From assembly GCF_026626745.1 (NCBI RefSeq), contig NZ_JAPNJW010000001.1, forward strand, positions 2,402,001-2,466,000: DNA of 64,000 bases, given 5' to 3'. The DNA is from Nannocystis sp. RBIL2 (GTDB lineage: Bacteria; Myxococcota_A; Polyangia; Nannocystales; Nannocystaceae). Made by a program: the position numbers and the translations under genes. The notes under the pieces were generated by a model. That model was given only the letters and a program-made list of their open reading frames with translations. It was not told the origin of the DNA and ran no database searches. Positions 36,858 through 46,715 of this stretch are shown in pieces (within the stretch, counting starts at the first letter, position 1; every line of letters begins with the position of its first letter).

Positions 36858-37018
36858 GCAGGCTCCTCGCACCCCTCCTTGCAGGCAGGCCGCCCGGATC
36901 GTAACGCGAAATGCAGGGCAGGACCGCGCGAATCCGCGCGATGCCCCCGGAGCTCTCGCCGCCCGTCGCGTCGATGGCTCGCTACCATTCGCTCGCCGTC
37001 ACGAGCCGGCCCCTCCGA

Positions 37019-37375
37019 CTATTCGTCGCAGGCGCAGCCCGGCGGCGTTTGGCACACCTTGTCGCGCGCGATGCAAGTATTGCCGCAGGCCTTGCCCTTG
37101 TGACACATGCGGCAGCACGAGCTGGCCGGCGACGCGTCCGGCGTCGGCTCCGACGCCGGCGGAGTCGGCTGTTCCACGCGGATGTGGGTCTCCGTGGTGG
37201 TGCTCCGGCTCTCGACGGTCGACGACGATTCGCCGCGCTCGACGGTCGGCGGAGGAGGTCCCCGCGGCGGCTCGGGCTCCCGCTCGACGACCGGCTCGGG
37301 CGGCGTGGTCGCGCCGGTCCTCGCGGAGCCGCAGCCCAGCAATCCGGTCACCACGATTGTAGTGAGGACACGCAT
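37019..37375 (-). CDS. small Cys-rich lipoprotein
   Basis: 118 residues from ATG at 37375. The signal ends in VTGLLGCGS (lipobox), then a Pro/Glu/Thr-rich spacer of about 65 residues. The last 33 residues hold eight Cys: CCRMCHKGKACGNTCIARDKVC...GCAC. This compact motif recurs at the C-terminus of many small exported bacterial proteins and probably forms a disulfide knot or metal site. The function is unknown. An alternative overlapping frame on the same strand lacks the lipobox and the Cys module. Confidence 0.75.
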   Translation of the reverse strand: MRVLTTIVVTGLLGCGSARTGATTPPEPVVEREPEPPRGPPPPTVERGESSSTVESRSTTTETHIRVEQPTPPASEPTPDASPASSCCRMCHKGKACGNTCIARDKVCQTPPGCACDE

Positions 37376-37539
37376 GGACCGGCGGCGCGGCCCGGGTTCT
37401 GTCGGAGGCGCGGGATCGATACATTGCATGGCCATGCTGAGCCGGTGCATCGCCGCCTTATCACTCGCCGCGCGCGCCGGCGTCAACACCGGTCGGATGC
37501 GCCGCTGCGCTTGACGCATCGAACCTCACCTGCGCCGCC

Positions 37540-38271
37540 ATGTCCCACGAGCCTCGCTTTCAGCATCACGGTGAACGGGCCGAGACCCGCGAGCAGTGGG
37601 CCGCGCGTCAGCGAGCCCCGCACGCCCGGACGCAAGGATCAGCCCCCTCTCCGGCAGTCGCGCCGAGCCGGCCATCACCACCTGAATCCCCGCGGAACAA
37701 GCCCGCCTCCCGGCGACCACGCCGATGGCTCCGCGGCCTCGGTGCCGCATTCCTGCTCGCCGGCGGGGTCGCCACGCTCGCGGCATTCGGCTCGTCCTCG
37801 TCGTCTTCGCCCGCCCCGCATACCGACAATCGCGCCGCTCATGAATCGCCTCATCGCAGCCCGGGCCTCGACAATCCCGCCCCGCCCGTCAACCTTCCGC
37901 CGCCCGCCGAAAAGCCCGACGTTTGGGGCGGGCTCACCGCTCGCCGGGCCTGGGCCGACAATCCGTCCATCGCGCCGCAGCCCGACGGATGGTGGTGCTT
38001 CTGCTACAAGACGCAGACCGGCGCCGACCACACCGCCTGTCGCCGTCTCGCCGGCGAATGCACGGAGTTGCTGAGCAAGGTCCAGACGCAGGGCTCCGGG
38101 TCGATCCTGCGTGGATCCGCGACTCCGGCCTCGTGCCAGCACGTGAGCGGCGATTTCCCCTGGCTGCGCCTCGACCACCGAGGCGCCTGGGCCGCATCGG
38201 AGTACCCGGGGGCGACCCAGGCATACAAAGTCTGCGCGCTGGCGAACCCGAATCGCAGCTCGAGCGATTGA
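37540..38271 (+). CDS. single-pass membrane protein with exported Cys domain
   Basis: 243 residues. The cytoplasmic N-terminus is Arg/Pro-rich, there is one TM helix (LRGLGAAFLLAGGVATLAAFG, about 69-89), then a Pro/Ser spacer. The C-terminal domain of about 115 residues has four or five Cys and aromatic clusters (DGWWCFCYKT ... ACRRLAGECTELL ... SCQHVSGDFPWLRL). The pattern suggests a small disulfide-bonded exported domain; I recognise no named family. It diverges from the small Cys-rich lipoprotein gene; the two could be functionally linked. Confidence 0.72.
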   Translation: MSHEPRFQHHGERAETREQWAARQRAPHARTQGSAPSPAVAPSRPSPPESPRNKPASRRPRRWLRGLGAAFLLAGGVATLAAFGSSSSSSPAPHTDNRAAHESPHRSPGLDNPAPPVNLPPPAEKPDVWGGLTARRAWADNPSIAPQPDGWWCFCYKTQTGADHTACRRLAGECTELLSKVQTQGSGSILRGSATPASCQHVSGDFPWLRLDHRGAWAASEYPGATQAYKVCALANPNRSSSD

Positions 38272-38338
38272 TCTTCGTTCGCCCCGCGGGCGCTCCGCCT
38301 CTGGCTCGCATGAGCCGACGAACCCAGGGCTCACGACA

Positions 38339-39850
38339 CTACCGGACGCTGCGGAGCAGCCCCAGCGCCAGCGAGACCAGGGCGAGCGCCAGACACACCA
38401 TCCCGACCGCATCCCTACCCTGCCGCATGGCGGCCACGGCCTCCTCGATCTGCTCCGGCGTCAGCAACGGCTGACCCCCCTCGACGTCCGCCGGGCTCTC
38501 CCGCACCTGCTCACAGGAGCCGGTCGCCAGCACGTTCGCCGCCCACACGATCGAGCCCATCAAGGCATACATGGCGGACGGATCGGCCGCCCCATCGAGG
38601 ATGGCCGCCGCCTGCTCGATGACGACCCTGTCCCCCCAACATTGTATGGTCGGCTCATTGGCAAACCCCGCCCAGGAGAACGGGCCTTGCCTCAGCATGA
38701 TCGCTGACGGCTCTTCCAGAGACCCACTCGAGCTTCCCGTCGATTTCGCTATGACCAGCGTCTCGCCCTCGCGGCGGACGACGCTGGCATCACCAAGATC
38801 CGCGACGACCCTCGGCATTTGCAAATCGCGGCGGCCCATCTCCGCCAGGAAGTCGCCATCCTTCCCCAACTCCGTGAGCAGCTCGACGAGTGAGCCGTCC
38901 TGCAGCTCGAATCGCAACTCGACCGGCACATCGCGGCGACGCAGCCGCGTCTTCCCGAACCCCGCGGATAGCACCGCCCCCTGCGCGAGGTTATCGCACC
39001 GCCCCCTGAGCCGCAGCACGCGCTGACCGGATTCGGAGACGTCCCCCTCACTACGCTTGAGATGACAGCCCCCGACGATCGTCTCGTCCCGCGACCACAA
39101 CTTCCCGTCGACCCCCTCGTCCATGCGGCCCAGCACCACCGCCGAGACCTCGATCGTCTCCCCGTCCGAATCGACCATCGCCGGCCCGAGCCGCAGGATC
39201 GTGCCTTCCTTTTCGATGTCGCCTTCCGCGTGCCGGCACGTGGCGACCTCGCGGGCGTCGAGCGTCCGCTTCATGATGTCCCACGGGTCGGGATCCGCGA
39301 TCCGCGGCCCCGGATCGAGGACCACGCTCGTCAGTTGATACGCCCGCGCCGCGAGCTCGACGAGGCTGAGCTCGATCGACACCCGCTCGGCCGGCGACAC
39401 GTCGGACCGCGCGCAGTGGCTGCCCCGCGAAAAGCGATCGGCTGCGGCGGCCACGATCGCCTGCGCCAGGCCCTCCCGCGACGTATCGCGCACGTGACAG
39501 AGCACCGCCTCGACCCACCGATCCGTCGCCTCCTGCCGGGAGATCGCCGCCCACGGCGACGACGGTGGCTCGCACGGCGGCTCGCGCCCCGGAGTCGCCT
39601 CGCCGACGCGCAGCTGGACGAACGGCGGCAGCAGCAATCCGAAGCCGAGGATCGTCAACACTGGCGTCGCCAGCGCCCACGCCAGCGAACGTCCCCCGAG
39701 ACGGCGATGTGCGAGGCGCCGCTCGTCCTCGGTCAACGGCCCGGAGAAGCGCCGCGGCCAGTACAAGAGCACCGCGGCGAACGCGATCACCACGAGCGCG
39801 ATCCACAACAACGAAGCAGCGGTCCCGGCGATCACGGCGAGAAAAATCAT
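38339..39850 (-). CDS. membrane protein of the MoxR/VWA operon, unknown function
   Basis: 503 residues from ATG at 39850, last gene of a five-gene operon and only 2 bp after the VWA-like gene. Two N-terminal helices (FLAVIAGTAASLLWIALVVIAFAAVLLYW and AWALATPVLTILGFGLLLPPFV) and one C-terminal helix (AVGMVCLALALVSLALGLL) flank a region of about 400 residues, mostly beta and acidic, with scattered Cys. No motif was recognised. Because it is co-transcribed with MoxR and VWA-like genes, it may be a membrane component or target of that system. Upstream in-frame sequence is antisense shadow. Confidence 0.8.
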   Translation of the reverse strand: MIFLAVIAGTAASLLWIALVVIAFAAVLLYWPRRFSGPLTEDERRLAHRRLGGRSLAWALATPVLTILGFGLLLPPFVQLRVGEATPGREPPCEPPSSPWAAISRQEATDRWVEAVLCHVRDTSREGLAQAIVAAAADRFSRGSHCARSDVSPAERVSIELSLVELAARAYQLTSVVLDPGPRIADPDPWDIMKRTLDAREVATCRHAEGDIEKEGTILRLGPAMVDSDGETIEVSAVVLGRMDEGVDGKLWSRDETIVGGCHLKRSEGDVSESGQRVLRLRGRCDNLAQGAVLSAGFGKTRLRRRDVPVELRFELQDGSLVELLTELGKDGDFLAEMGRRDLQMPRVVADLGDASVVRREGETLVIAKSTGSSSGSLEEPSAIMLRQGPFSWAGFANEPTIQCWGDRVVIEQAAAILDGAADPSAMYALMGSIVWAANVLATGSCEQVRESPADVEGGQPLLTPEQIEEAVAAMRQGRDAVGMVCLALALVSLALGLLRSVR

Positions 39851-39852
39851 CG

Positions 39853-42800
39853 CTACCTCAAGATCTGCAGCAAGCGGCCGTCGGCCAGCGCTTGCTCGAC
39901 GTCGTGCGAGTGAAAAGTCGTGGCGATCACCGCCAGACCGCCCGTCGTCATCTCGAAGATGCGCTCGATCTGGTCGCGCCGGCGGCAGAACGCGGCGAAC
40001 ACGTCGTCCGGATCCCAGTCCGCGCGGTCGACCCATACGCCCGAGCCCGCCAGGCGCCCACCTTCGATCATCGTGAATTCGTCGGGGCTGTAGATCATCA
40101 CGCCGCCCACGCGGATCCCCGCGCCCTCCAGCGAGGCGAGCCAGGCCTGCAGCGCGCGCTCGTCCTCGTGCTGGAAGTCGGACACATACACGACCGCGCC
40201 GCTCTCCGGCAGCTCCGCGGGCCACGGCGTCGCGTCGCGCACCGGTGGTTGACGCAGTCGCAACAGCAGGCTCTGCTCGGCCTCCTCGTGGCCCGGGCTC
40301 AAGCGTTGCGGCGGCACGATCTCCGTCTCCCCGGCGATCCCGACCGCGGACATCGCCACCTCGCCGCCGATCCGCCACGCCGAGGCGGCGATGTGCATAC
40401 CGATCTGCCCCGCGCACCGGCCCTTGCTGCGCTCGCCGCTCCCCGGCATCCGCATCGACGCGCCGAGGTTGAGCAAGATCCCCGTCGTCGGCGCCGCCTC
40501 CTCGATGCGCAACGCCACGCGCGGCAGCACCTGCGTGCCCTGCAGCTGACGCACGAGCAAGTCGCTGAGCACGGCCGCGCCGGCGCGATCGCCGGGCTCG
40601 ATCGGCCGATAGCCTCCGAAGGCGCCCGTGCGCGGCCACGTGGTCGCCCGGCCGTCCCAGTCGCCCCCCGCGGCGACGACGGCCTCGGGCGGATCGTAGC
40701 GCCGCTGCACGATTTGCTCCGCCTGCCGCAATCGGCGCTCCGCCGCCCGGCCGCGCGTGCGACGAATCGCCCGACGACCCCACGCGACCAAAAATACGCA
40801 TGCGAGCAATCCGAGCCCCAAGGTCCGCGTGCGCACGCGCGGCTGAATGTCCGCAGCACCGGCGAGCAACAATCGGCCGCCCGAGTAACGCGCGAGCTGC
40901 TCCAGCGCCTGGACGGCCGCCATGCGACTGCTCGTGCCCTCGACCTTGACGGGCGGGCAGGCAACCACGACTGCCTCGTCGGTCCCGAGAGGTCTCAGCG
41001 GTTCGCACTCGGCGAATTTCTCGAGCTCGACCGCCGGCAGGGCGTAGGTGTAGAGACCGCGCTCGCTCGAGAAGTCGACCAACGGCGCGTCGATGCTGCC
41101 GATCTGCTTCGTGTGCACCTTCAGCGCACGGAGCCCCTGCGCCCCCACGGCGTCGCGTGTGACGGTGATCCACAGCGCGCCGTCCGTCTGTTGCTTCACG
41201 CCGACGATCTTGCCGTGCACCTCGGCGATGAACGCCTCGGTATTTTTATAGAGATCCTCGATCAGGTCCATGCCGCCGAGGACATGCTTTCGGGTGCTGA
41301 CGCCCGCACGCCAGGACTCACCGCTCGACTCGTCCTCGAACGGCGAGTAGCTCATGAGCAGCAGATGCCCCCGCCCGACCATCGCCCCCACGGCCAGCGG
41401 GCGCTCGACGAGGCCTCCGTCAGTGGTCGTGGCCGCCAGCTCGACGGCCATGTCCCGTACTCGCAGAGCACGGGTCGGCGGCTGCTGCCACCAGTTGAAG
41501 CGAATCGGCGCCTCGGTCGGCACCTCGTCGCTCGCCGTGCCCGGGTGCGGGAAGCGCGAGAACACCTCCGAGGTCCGCTGCCACGCAGCTCGCGTCTGCG
41601 CGGCGAGGCTGAGTTGCGAAGCGCCACGGGACTGGCTCGCCTGGATATCGAAGAGGGCAGGCATCCTCCTCGTGAAAGAACATTCCTGCGGCGGGTGCGG
41701 CCGCGCATCCAATGTGATCTCAGAGGAGAGACGCATCGAGGGATCGGCGACGACATCAGGCCATCCAGGGGGATCCATCTCGCCCGGGTGATCCTTCCAC
41801 GCCGTCGACAAGGAAGACCCATAAGGATCTTCGATTCCTATCATATGAATCGATATAGGCAGCGACTTTATCGACCTGAGCGGAGGATCCTCGCGCGGGT
41901 CGTGGGTGAAGATGACGAGATGCTCGTTCTCCCAGACATCGCTTCGCGCCTTGCGCTCGCGCATGTACTCCGAGACCGCAAACCGCGGGCTGCTGTGCTC
42001 GATCCGCTTGCAATCGGCGCTATCCGGGCACGAGACCTGACGAGTTGTGTCACGTCCCAGGTGACGCACACGCGCGGCTGCCTTGTCGCTCGGCAAGCAG
42101 TCACCTGTGCCCATGGGTCCGCGGATAAACTGTGTCTCCCTGCAGATCTCAGCAGCCAGCGTCTTCTGCGCTTCGATCGAAGGTTCCAACCGTCGAGAGA
42201 CGTTCGGCTCGGCGCAGCCGATGACGGCCGTGGGGCTCTTGTCGAGACCCTTCTCGAACTCCTCGTCGAACATGAACGTCAGCCGGGGCGTCCGATCGAA
42301 GATGACGTCCTGGGCCTCAGGCATTCGCTGGATCGGCAGCTTGCAGTTCGAGAAGAACTCGCCTTCGGGTTGCGCGACGACCACCGTCGCGCCTCGCCGG
42401 AGCAACATCTCTGCCACCTCGCAGCTCTCCGGCCTGCGCGGGCGGTCGAGCACCAGCATCGACGCGTCCTTCGTCAGCGCGTCCGTCTCCATCACGACGC
42501 TGGCGACTTCGAGCCCGGCCGACTTCGTGAGCCCGGTGCGGATCCCCAGACAGTCGGCGGGGCTCTGCGAACACGCCCCGCTACCCGCCTCGCCCGCCTC
42601 GATCTCCTTGACGAAGGCTTCGTCGCTGGAAGCGAATACCACCCCGGCGGTCACGATCTGCACGTAGGCCGTCACCGCCTCGTCGGGCCGCTCGCTCGGC
42701 CAGCAGCGCAGGCGGTGAAACCGCACCTTTTCTCTCTCTGTTTCCTCATCTTGGTGATCGATGAGCAGATCGAGTCGCGGATCGGAAGCGACCGGCTCGT

Positions 42801-43359
42801 CGTCGATTTGGCACTGCATCGATCCCTGCGCGCCTGGCAGCTTGGGATAGATCTTGTCGGTGTACGATCGTGGAATGGGAGTCGTCGCCGAAAACCACTC
42901 CTCAACGTCTTCGTCTGCGGCGCGCGCAAGTCGGATCTCCTCCGTCGTCGGGAGAACCCCCTCGGCGAGCTTCACATCGACGGCCACGCGGGCGCGAACT
43001 GCGAGCTCGACCAGATCGCCGAGCGCGATGGGGGCCACCAGATCGCGGGGCTCGACCGTCACTTCGACGCGGCCACGCGGGCGCAGCATCCACGTCCAGC
43101 GGTCGAGCGCGGCCCGCAGGCGCTCTTCCAGCGGCGCCGCATTCTCGGCACCGGCAGCCAGCCTCTCTTCACACAAGGCGCGCGGCACGGCGAACGACGC
43201 GTCGGCGGCCGTCACCAGCATCGCCACGCACGCCGCCCACGACAGCGCCAGCGACAACGTCCGCGGCGTCGTCTTGCGGCGTCGCCACGCCATCGCCGTC
43301 ACGATGGCCGCCGCCGTCGCGGCCAGCGTCACGACTGCCAGCGCCAGCCAGTACGCCAA
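39853..43359 (-). CDS. large membrane protein with DUF58/VWA-like C-terminal domain
   Basis: 1168 residues from a TTG start at 43359 (GGGGAG a few bases upstream, start one base after the ATPase stop). Two TM helices lie at the N-terminus (WLALAVVTLAATAAAIVTAMAW, TLSLALSWAACVAMLVTAAD). A long extracytoplasmic region of about 750 residues follows, then a further helix (LGLGLLACVFLVAW, about 830) and a cytoplasmic domain. The latter has GGYRPIEPGD, the DUF58 hallmark, and a VWA-like core. The metal motif reads LNLGASM (963-969) rather than DxSxS, and a later YVSDFQ marks the second strand. This matches MoxR-partner proteins, but metal binding appears lost. Confidence 0.82.
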   Translation of the reverse strand: MAYWLALAVVTLAATAAAIVTAMAWRRRKTTPRTLSLALSWAACVAMLVTAADASFAVPRALCEERLAAGAENAAPLEERLRAALDRWTWMLRPRGRVEVTVEPRDLVAPIALGDLVELAVRARVAVDVKLAEGVLPTTEEIRLARAADEDVEEWFSATTPIPRSYTDKIYPKLPGAQGSMQCQIDDEPVASDPRLDLLIDHQDEETEREKVRFHRLRCWPSERPDEAVTAYVQIVTAGVVFASSDEAFVKEIEAGEAGSGACSQSPADCLGIRTGLTKSAGLEVASVVMETDALTKDASMLVLDRPRRPESCEVAEMLLRRGATVVVAQPEGEFFSNCKLPIQRMPEAQDVIFDRTPRLTFMFDEEFEKGLDKSPTAVIGCAEPNVSRRLEPSIEAQKTLAAEICRETQFIRGPMGTGDCLPSDKAAARVRHLGRDTTRQVSCPDSADCKRIEHSSPRFAVSEYMRERKARSDVWENEHLVIFTHDPREDPPLRSIKSLPISIHMIGIEDPYGSSLSTAWKDHPGEMDPPGWPDVVADPSMRLSSEITLDARPHPPQECSFTRRMPALFDIQASQSRGASQLSLAAQTRAAWQRTSEVFSRFPHPGTASDEVPTEAPIRFNWWQQPPTRALRVRDMAVELAATTTDGGLVERPLAVGAMVGRGHLLLMSYSPFEDESSGESWRAGVSTRKHVLGGMDLIEDLYKNTEAFIAEVHGKIVGVKQQTDGALWITVTRDAVGAQGLRALKVHTKQIGSIDAPLVDFSSERGLYTYALPAVELEKFAECEPLRPLGTDEAVVVACPPVKVEGTSSRMAAVQALEQLARYSGGRLLLAGAADIQPRVRTRTLGLGLLACVFLVAWGRRAIRRTRGRAAERRLRQAEQIVQRRYDPPEAVVAAGGDWDGRATTWPRTGAFGGYRPIEPGDRAGAAVLSDLLVRQLQGTQVLPRVALRIEEAAPTTGILLNLGASMRMPGSGERSKGRCAGQIGMHIAASAWRIGGEVAMSAVGIAGETEIVPPQRLSPGHEEAEQSLLLRLRQPPVRDATPWPAELPESGAVVYVSDFQHEDERALQAWLASLEGAGIRVGGVMIYSPDEFTMIEGGRLAGSGVWVDRADWDPDDVFAAFCRRRDQIERIFEMTTGGLAVIATTFHSHDVEQALADGRLLQILR

Positions 43360-43360
43360 T

Positions 43361-45073
43361 TCACCAGCTCCCCGGTCGCGCCGCGTTCGGTGCGTTCTTC
43401 GGGTTCGCCGGCGATCGCAGCACCGACGCCACCGCCTCCTCGACCACCTGCCGCCCCACCTGGGCCCGCTCCTGCCCCGCGGGGTTGGCGGCGCTGCCGA
43501 TCGCCTGATACGTCCGCTCGTACAGCTCGCCGACCTGCTTGACCAGGTGGACGTCGACCAGCGTCTGGCCCGGGCGCAACGCCCGGATGAGCGCCCAGAA
43601 GCCGTGCATGGCGATCTGCTGCACATCGCCCGGCGTCGCGTAGGGCTGCAGCACCCCGTCGACAGTGTTGACCCAAATCCGTACGTGCTCGGCCGTCGGC
43701 AGCAGCGTATTGCGGTAGTGTGGATAGCCGCGCACCAGCGTCGCCACGAACACGCGGGCGTGGACGTAGTCGGCCACGATCTCCGCCAGCTGCGGCTCCG
43801 CCAGCTGCGTCGGCGCGAAGGCGTGGACCGCAGGCGAGGCCGTCGGCGCCGCCTTCGCTCGCGCGTCGTGACCGAGGCTGGCCGCGAAGCCCGGCGTCCG
43901 CGTGATGCGCTGCACGATGTTGAGGATCAGCCGGTCGCGCCGGATCCCGAGGTTCGGGTTGGCGCCCTCGTTGAACTTCTCGCGGACCTTGTGGCTCAGC
44001 ACGTGGACCGCTGTCTCTTCGAGGTGGATCGGCGCCACGCTCGTCGCCCCTTGCGTGGCCGCGCGGGCCATCGCGCAGCCGATCCAATCGGTCACCGCGC
44101 GCGCGTCGGGCCCGAAGTCGATCAACGTCGCCAGCTCGCGCATGTCACGGGCGAGCGAATCGCTCGCCGCCATCAGCCGCGTCAAATGAGAGCGCGTCGC
44201 GCGGGTGAGGAAGAAGCGGCCCTTCGAGTCGGCCCCCGGGTCGCCCCACAGGCACAGCGTCGCCCCGGCCGCGAGGTAGCGGATCTCCTGCGACACCGCG
44301 GGCGCGCCCGATTGAGTGTAGGCGCGCGCGAAGTCCTGGATCTTCGACGGCATGATGCCGTGGACCAGCACCTCGATGTCGGGCTGCGACACGCGGAACG
44401 AGCGGGTGATCCGCGCCTGCAGCGGCGGGCTGAGCTTCTTGGCCGTGACGTCGTAGCCGGGCGGGTTGGCGGTGGCGACCACCACGATCGGCACGTAGTA
44501 ATCCTGGCCGCGGCGCACGATCTTCCGCTCCTCGAGCAGCGCGAGCAGGCTGTCGAGGAAGCCGTCGCCGAAGCGGTTGATCTCGTCGAGGAACAGCACC
44601 ATCCAGTCGCGGTTGGTCCATAGCTGCGTCGGGTCGTCGATCCCCGCGCCGCGCGGGATCCCCGGCCAATCCGGAAAACCCTCGCGCGGCACCGAGCCGC
44701 TCTCCTCGAGCGGGCGCAACGCCAGCGCCTTGAGCAGCTTGACCTGCGCGCCGTCGTCGACGATGAGCATGTCCTCGCTCAGCGCGTCGCGCGGGATCTC
44801 CCGGTTGCCTTGCAGGAAGCGCGAGCCGCCGATGATCCCCTGGGCCTTGGCCAGCTTGATCGCCTGCTCCGCACAATAGCTCTTGCCGCACCCACGCGGC
44901 CCGGTGACGAGGACCGACCGCCGCAGGCGGATGTTCTCGAGGATCGCCTGCGTCAGAGCGTCGCCGGTCATCATCAGCGCCGGGTCGTCCTCCTCGTCGA
45001 GCAGCGGCGTAGCCTTGTCGCCGGCGCGCTCCGCCTTGCCGAGCCCGAAGTATTGCAGCACGCGCGAGCGCAT
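43361..45073 (-). CDS. MoxR-like AAA+ ATPase
   Basis: 570 residues. Walker A GPRGCGKS (58-65), Walker B VLFLDEIN (Asp163, Glu164) and sensor 1 VVVATANPPG define an AAA+ ATPase of the MoxR/dynein-related type. The second half (about 330-570) is helical and longer than in small MoxR proteins. The start overlaps the upstream stop (TGATG) and the stop is one base from the next start, so it is translationally coupled in the operon. MoxR ATPases act as chaperones with VWA proteins to assemble or activate complexes; the downstream VWA-like protein is the natural partner. Confidence 0.92.
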   Translation of the reverse strand: MRSRVLQYFGLGKAERAGDKATPLLDEEDDPALMMTGDALTQAILENIRLRRSVLVTGPRGCGKSYCAEQAIKLAKAQGIIGGSRFLQGNREIPRDALSEDMLIVDDGAQVKLLKALALRPLEESGSVPREGFPDWPGIPRGAGIDDPTQLWTNRDWMVLFLDEINRFGDGFLDSLLALLEERKIVRRGQDYYVPIVVVATANPPGYDVTAKKLSPPLQARITRSFRVSQPDIEVLVHGIMPSKIQDFARAYTQSGAPAVSQEIRYLAAGATLCLWGDPGADSKGRFFLTRATRSHLTRLMAASDSLARDMRELATLIDFGPDARAVTDWIGCAMARAATQGATSVAPIHLEETAVHVLSHKVREKFNEGANPNLGIRRDRLILNIVQRITRTPGFAASLGHDARAKAAPTASPAVHAFAPTQLAEPQLAEIVADYVHARVFVATLVRGYPHYRNTLLPTAEHVRIWVNTVDGVLQPYATPGDVQQIAMHGFWALIRALRPGQTLVDVHLVKQVGELYERTYQAIGSAANPAGQERAQVGRQVVEEAVASVLRSPANPKNAPNAARPGSW

Positions 45074-46203
45074 CAGGGACCTCCGACGATTTCATCGATC
45101 TGCTGCGGCGAGAGTTCAGGACAGGCTCGAGCCAGCGCGTCCTTGTTCCTTGCGCCGCCGCCTTTGCTCGCCTTGATCTGCTTTTTGCAGGCAGGGGACT
45201 GCGGCTCCGGCTTGGGCGATGTCCCCGCCTCCTTGAGCGCTCTCATGCCCTCCGAATCACCGACCCCGCGCTTCTCGAGCGCCCCGTGGATCTTCTCGAT
45301 CACGGCCGCGCCCTGGCGCACCAGCTTGATGTTCTTCTTGAACTTGGGCGCCGACAGCTTGCCGGTCTTCGTCGTCGACATCGCCAGCGCCACGGATACC
45401 TGCAAGATGTTCTCGAACGTGAGGTCGCCGTCGATCAGCAGCGCTGCGAGCACCGCCTCGACCAGCGCCGGCGACAGACCGAGGAGGGGCCCCAGCGTCG
45501 CCGCGGCCAGGCCGAGCAGGGCTTTCTGAACCAGCGGATTGTCGAGCCCGAACTCTCGCATCAGCTCGGAGAAACCGGACGGCGCTGGCGCCTTTCCGGC
45601 CTGCACCTCGGCGATGCCGGCGGCCTTTTCGAGCGTCTTCTTCGTCTTCGGCGGCAACGCGGCGACCGCCGCCGGATCGAACCCGAGCGCGCCGAGGTCG
45701 CGGTGCGGCACCTCGATGCCGCGCTCTTCCGCGGCCTTCAGCGCCCGGCCGAGGGTCTCGAGCGTCTTCGCAGTCTCCTCGGCCGCCTGCGCCTCGCGCA
45801 GCGCCTCCGGCGAGCCGGCCGTCGCCTGCGCCTCTCGTGCGCTCGATCGCAATTCTTCGGAGGCCGTCTGCATCGTCAGCTCCGGCCGCAGGTCGGCCAG
45901 CGACAGCGCGATCCAGGCCGGCAAGATCAGGCAGGCGATCAGAAGACCCCAGCGCAGGACCACCGGGAGAAAACCGGTCGAGCGCCGCCTGGCCAGGCCG
46001 ATGGCGAAGGCCGCCGCCACCAGCCCGCCGAGGATCAGCGCCGGCCAGCCGCCCGCCCACACCGAATCCACGTCGGCGCCAAAGAGCTCGGCCCGCCACA
46101 GCACGAGCCACACGAAGCACAGCACGAAGGCCAGATCGGCGACGAAGCCGAACCGGCTGCCTTCCTGGGCTGATTTATCGAAGGGGTTGGTCTGCTCGGC
46201 CAT
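45073..46203 (-). CDS. membrane protein, unknown function (MoxR operon)
   Basis: 376 residues. Three N-terminal hydrophobic segments (FVADLAFVLCFVWLVLW, GGWPALILGGLVAAAFAIGLA, WGLLIACLILPAWIALSLA) are followed by a long, charged, largely helical part with coiled-coil character (SSAREAQATAGSPEALREAQAAEETAKTLETLGRALKAAEE) and another hydrophobic stretch (KALLGLAAATLGPLLGLSPALVEAVLAALL). I recognise no family. It is second in the operon, 8 bp after the first gene and overlapping the ATPase start by one base. It may form the membrane platform for the ATPase. Confidence 0.82.
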   Translation of the reverse strand: MAEQTNPFDKSAQEGSRFGFVADLAFVLCFVWLVLWRAELFGADVDSVWAGGWPALILGGLVAAAFAIGLARRRSTGFLPVVLRWGLLIACLILPAWIALSLADLRPELTMQTASEELRSSAREAQATAGSPEALREAQAAEETAKTLETLGRALKAAEERGIEVPHRDLGALGFDPAAVAALPPKTKKTLEKAAGIAEVQAGKAPAPSGFSELMREFGLDNPLVQKALLGLAAATLGPLLGLSPALVEAVLAALLIDGDLTFENILQVSVALAMSTTKTGKLSAPKFKKNIKLVRQGAAVIEKIHGALEKRGVGDSEGMRALKEAGTSPKPEPQSPACKKQIKASKGGGARNKDALARACPELSPQQIDEIVGGP

Positions 46204-46211
46204 GCTGATAC

Positions 46212-46715
46212 CTATTCACCGGACGTCACGTTTACGATGCTCATACCGGCCAACTCGATGTTGTTGCACCTCGACGCACCCTTCTCCTGAATCTCGGCCT
46301 TCGCGCGGTCCTGAGAGTCGGAGTCGAGGCTGATCCAACCGCTGATCGGCGAAACGAACTCTTGCCCGATCCGGAACGGCAGCTGTGGAAGTGAGCTCGC
46401 CGGAGCTCCCGTGTCCGGCACGATGTCCAGCATCACGACCACGCCCGCGAGCTCTGCGGACGAGACGCTGTGGGCGCCCCCGCTCGAGCCGCAGGAAGAA
46501 TCATGACACTTCACCGAGGCGGCGATCTCGACCACGCAAGGCTCGCCGATCTCTACCCGCCACGCGTCGCCCACGGCGGCGCCGCGGCTCTCGAGCGCCT
46601 GAACCAGCAGGCCCGGCGCCACGCAAACGAGGATCCACGCCGCCCGCGTCCGCCTTCTCGCGCGCCACCTCGACGCGGCGCCGATCTCGCCGTACTGGCG
46701 CCGCGATGTCGTCAC
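46212..46715 (-). CDS. small exported or membrane protein opening the MoxR operon
   Basis: 167 residues from GTG at 46715 with GGAG upstream. A basic N-terminus (RWRARRRTRAA) and one hydrophobic segment (WILVCVAPGLLVQAL) suggest a signal anchor, followed by a beta-rich domain with three or four Cys (GEPCVVEIAASVKCHDSSCGSS ... SRCNNIELAGM). I recognise no family. It is first in the five-gene operon. An earlier in-frame reading is Arg-rich, non-coding in style and runs across the divergent gene's leader. Confidence 0.68.
   Translation of the reverse strand: MTTSRRQYGEIGAASRWRARRRTRAAWILVCVAPGLLVQALESRGAAVGDAWRVEIGEPCVVEIAASVKCHDSSCGSSGGAHSVSSAELAGVVVMLDIVPDTGAPASSLPQLPFRIGQEFVSPISGWISLDSDSQDRAKAEIQEKGASRCNNIELAGMSIVNVTSGE

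Noticed and set aside
39851..41173. N-terminal extension of the last MoxR-operon gene
   Set aside because: Overlaps the VWA-like gene in another frame, with Arg/Gly-rich composition; ATG 39850 fits operon spacing.
39565..43542. 1325-codon plus-strand frame opposite the VWA-like gene
   Set aside because: Arg/His/Leu-rich shadow with no domain and no initiation signal.
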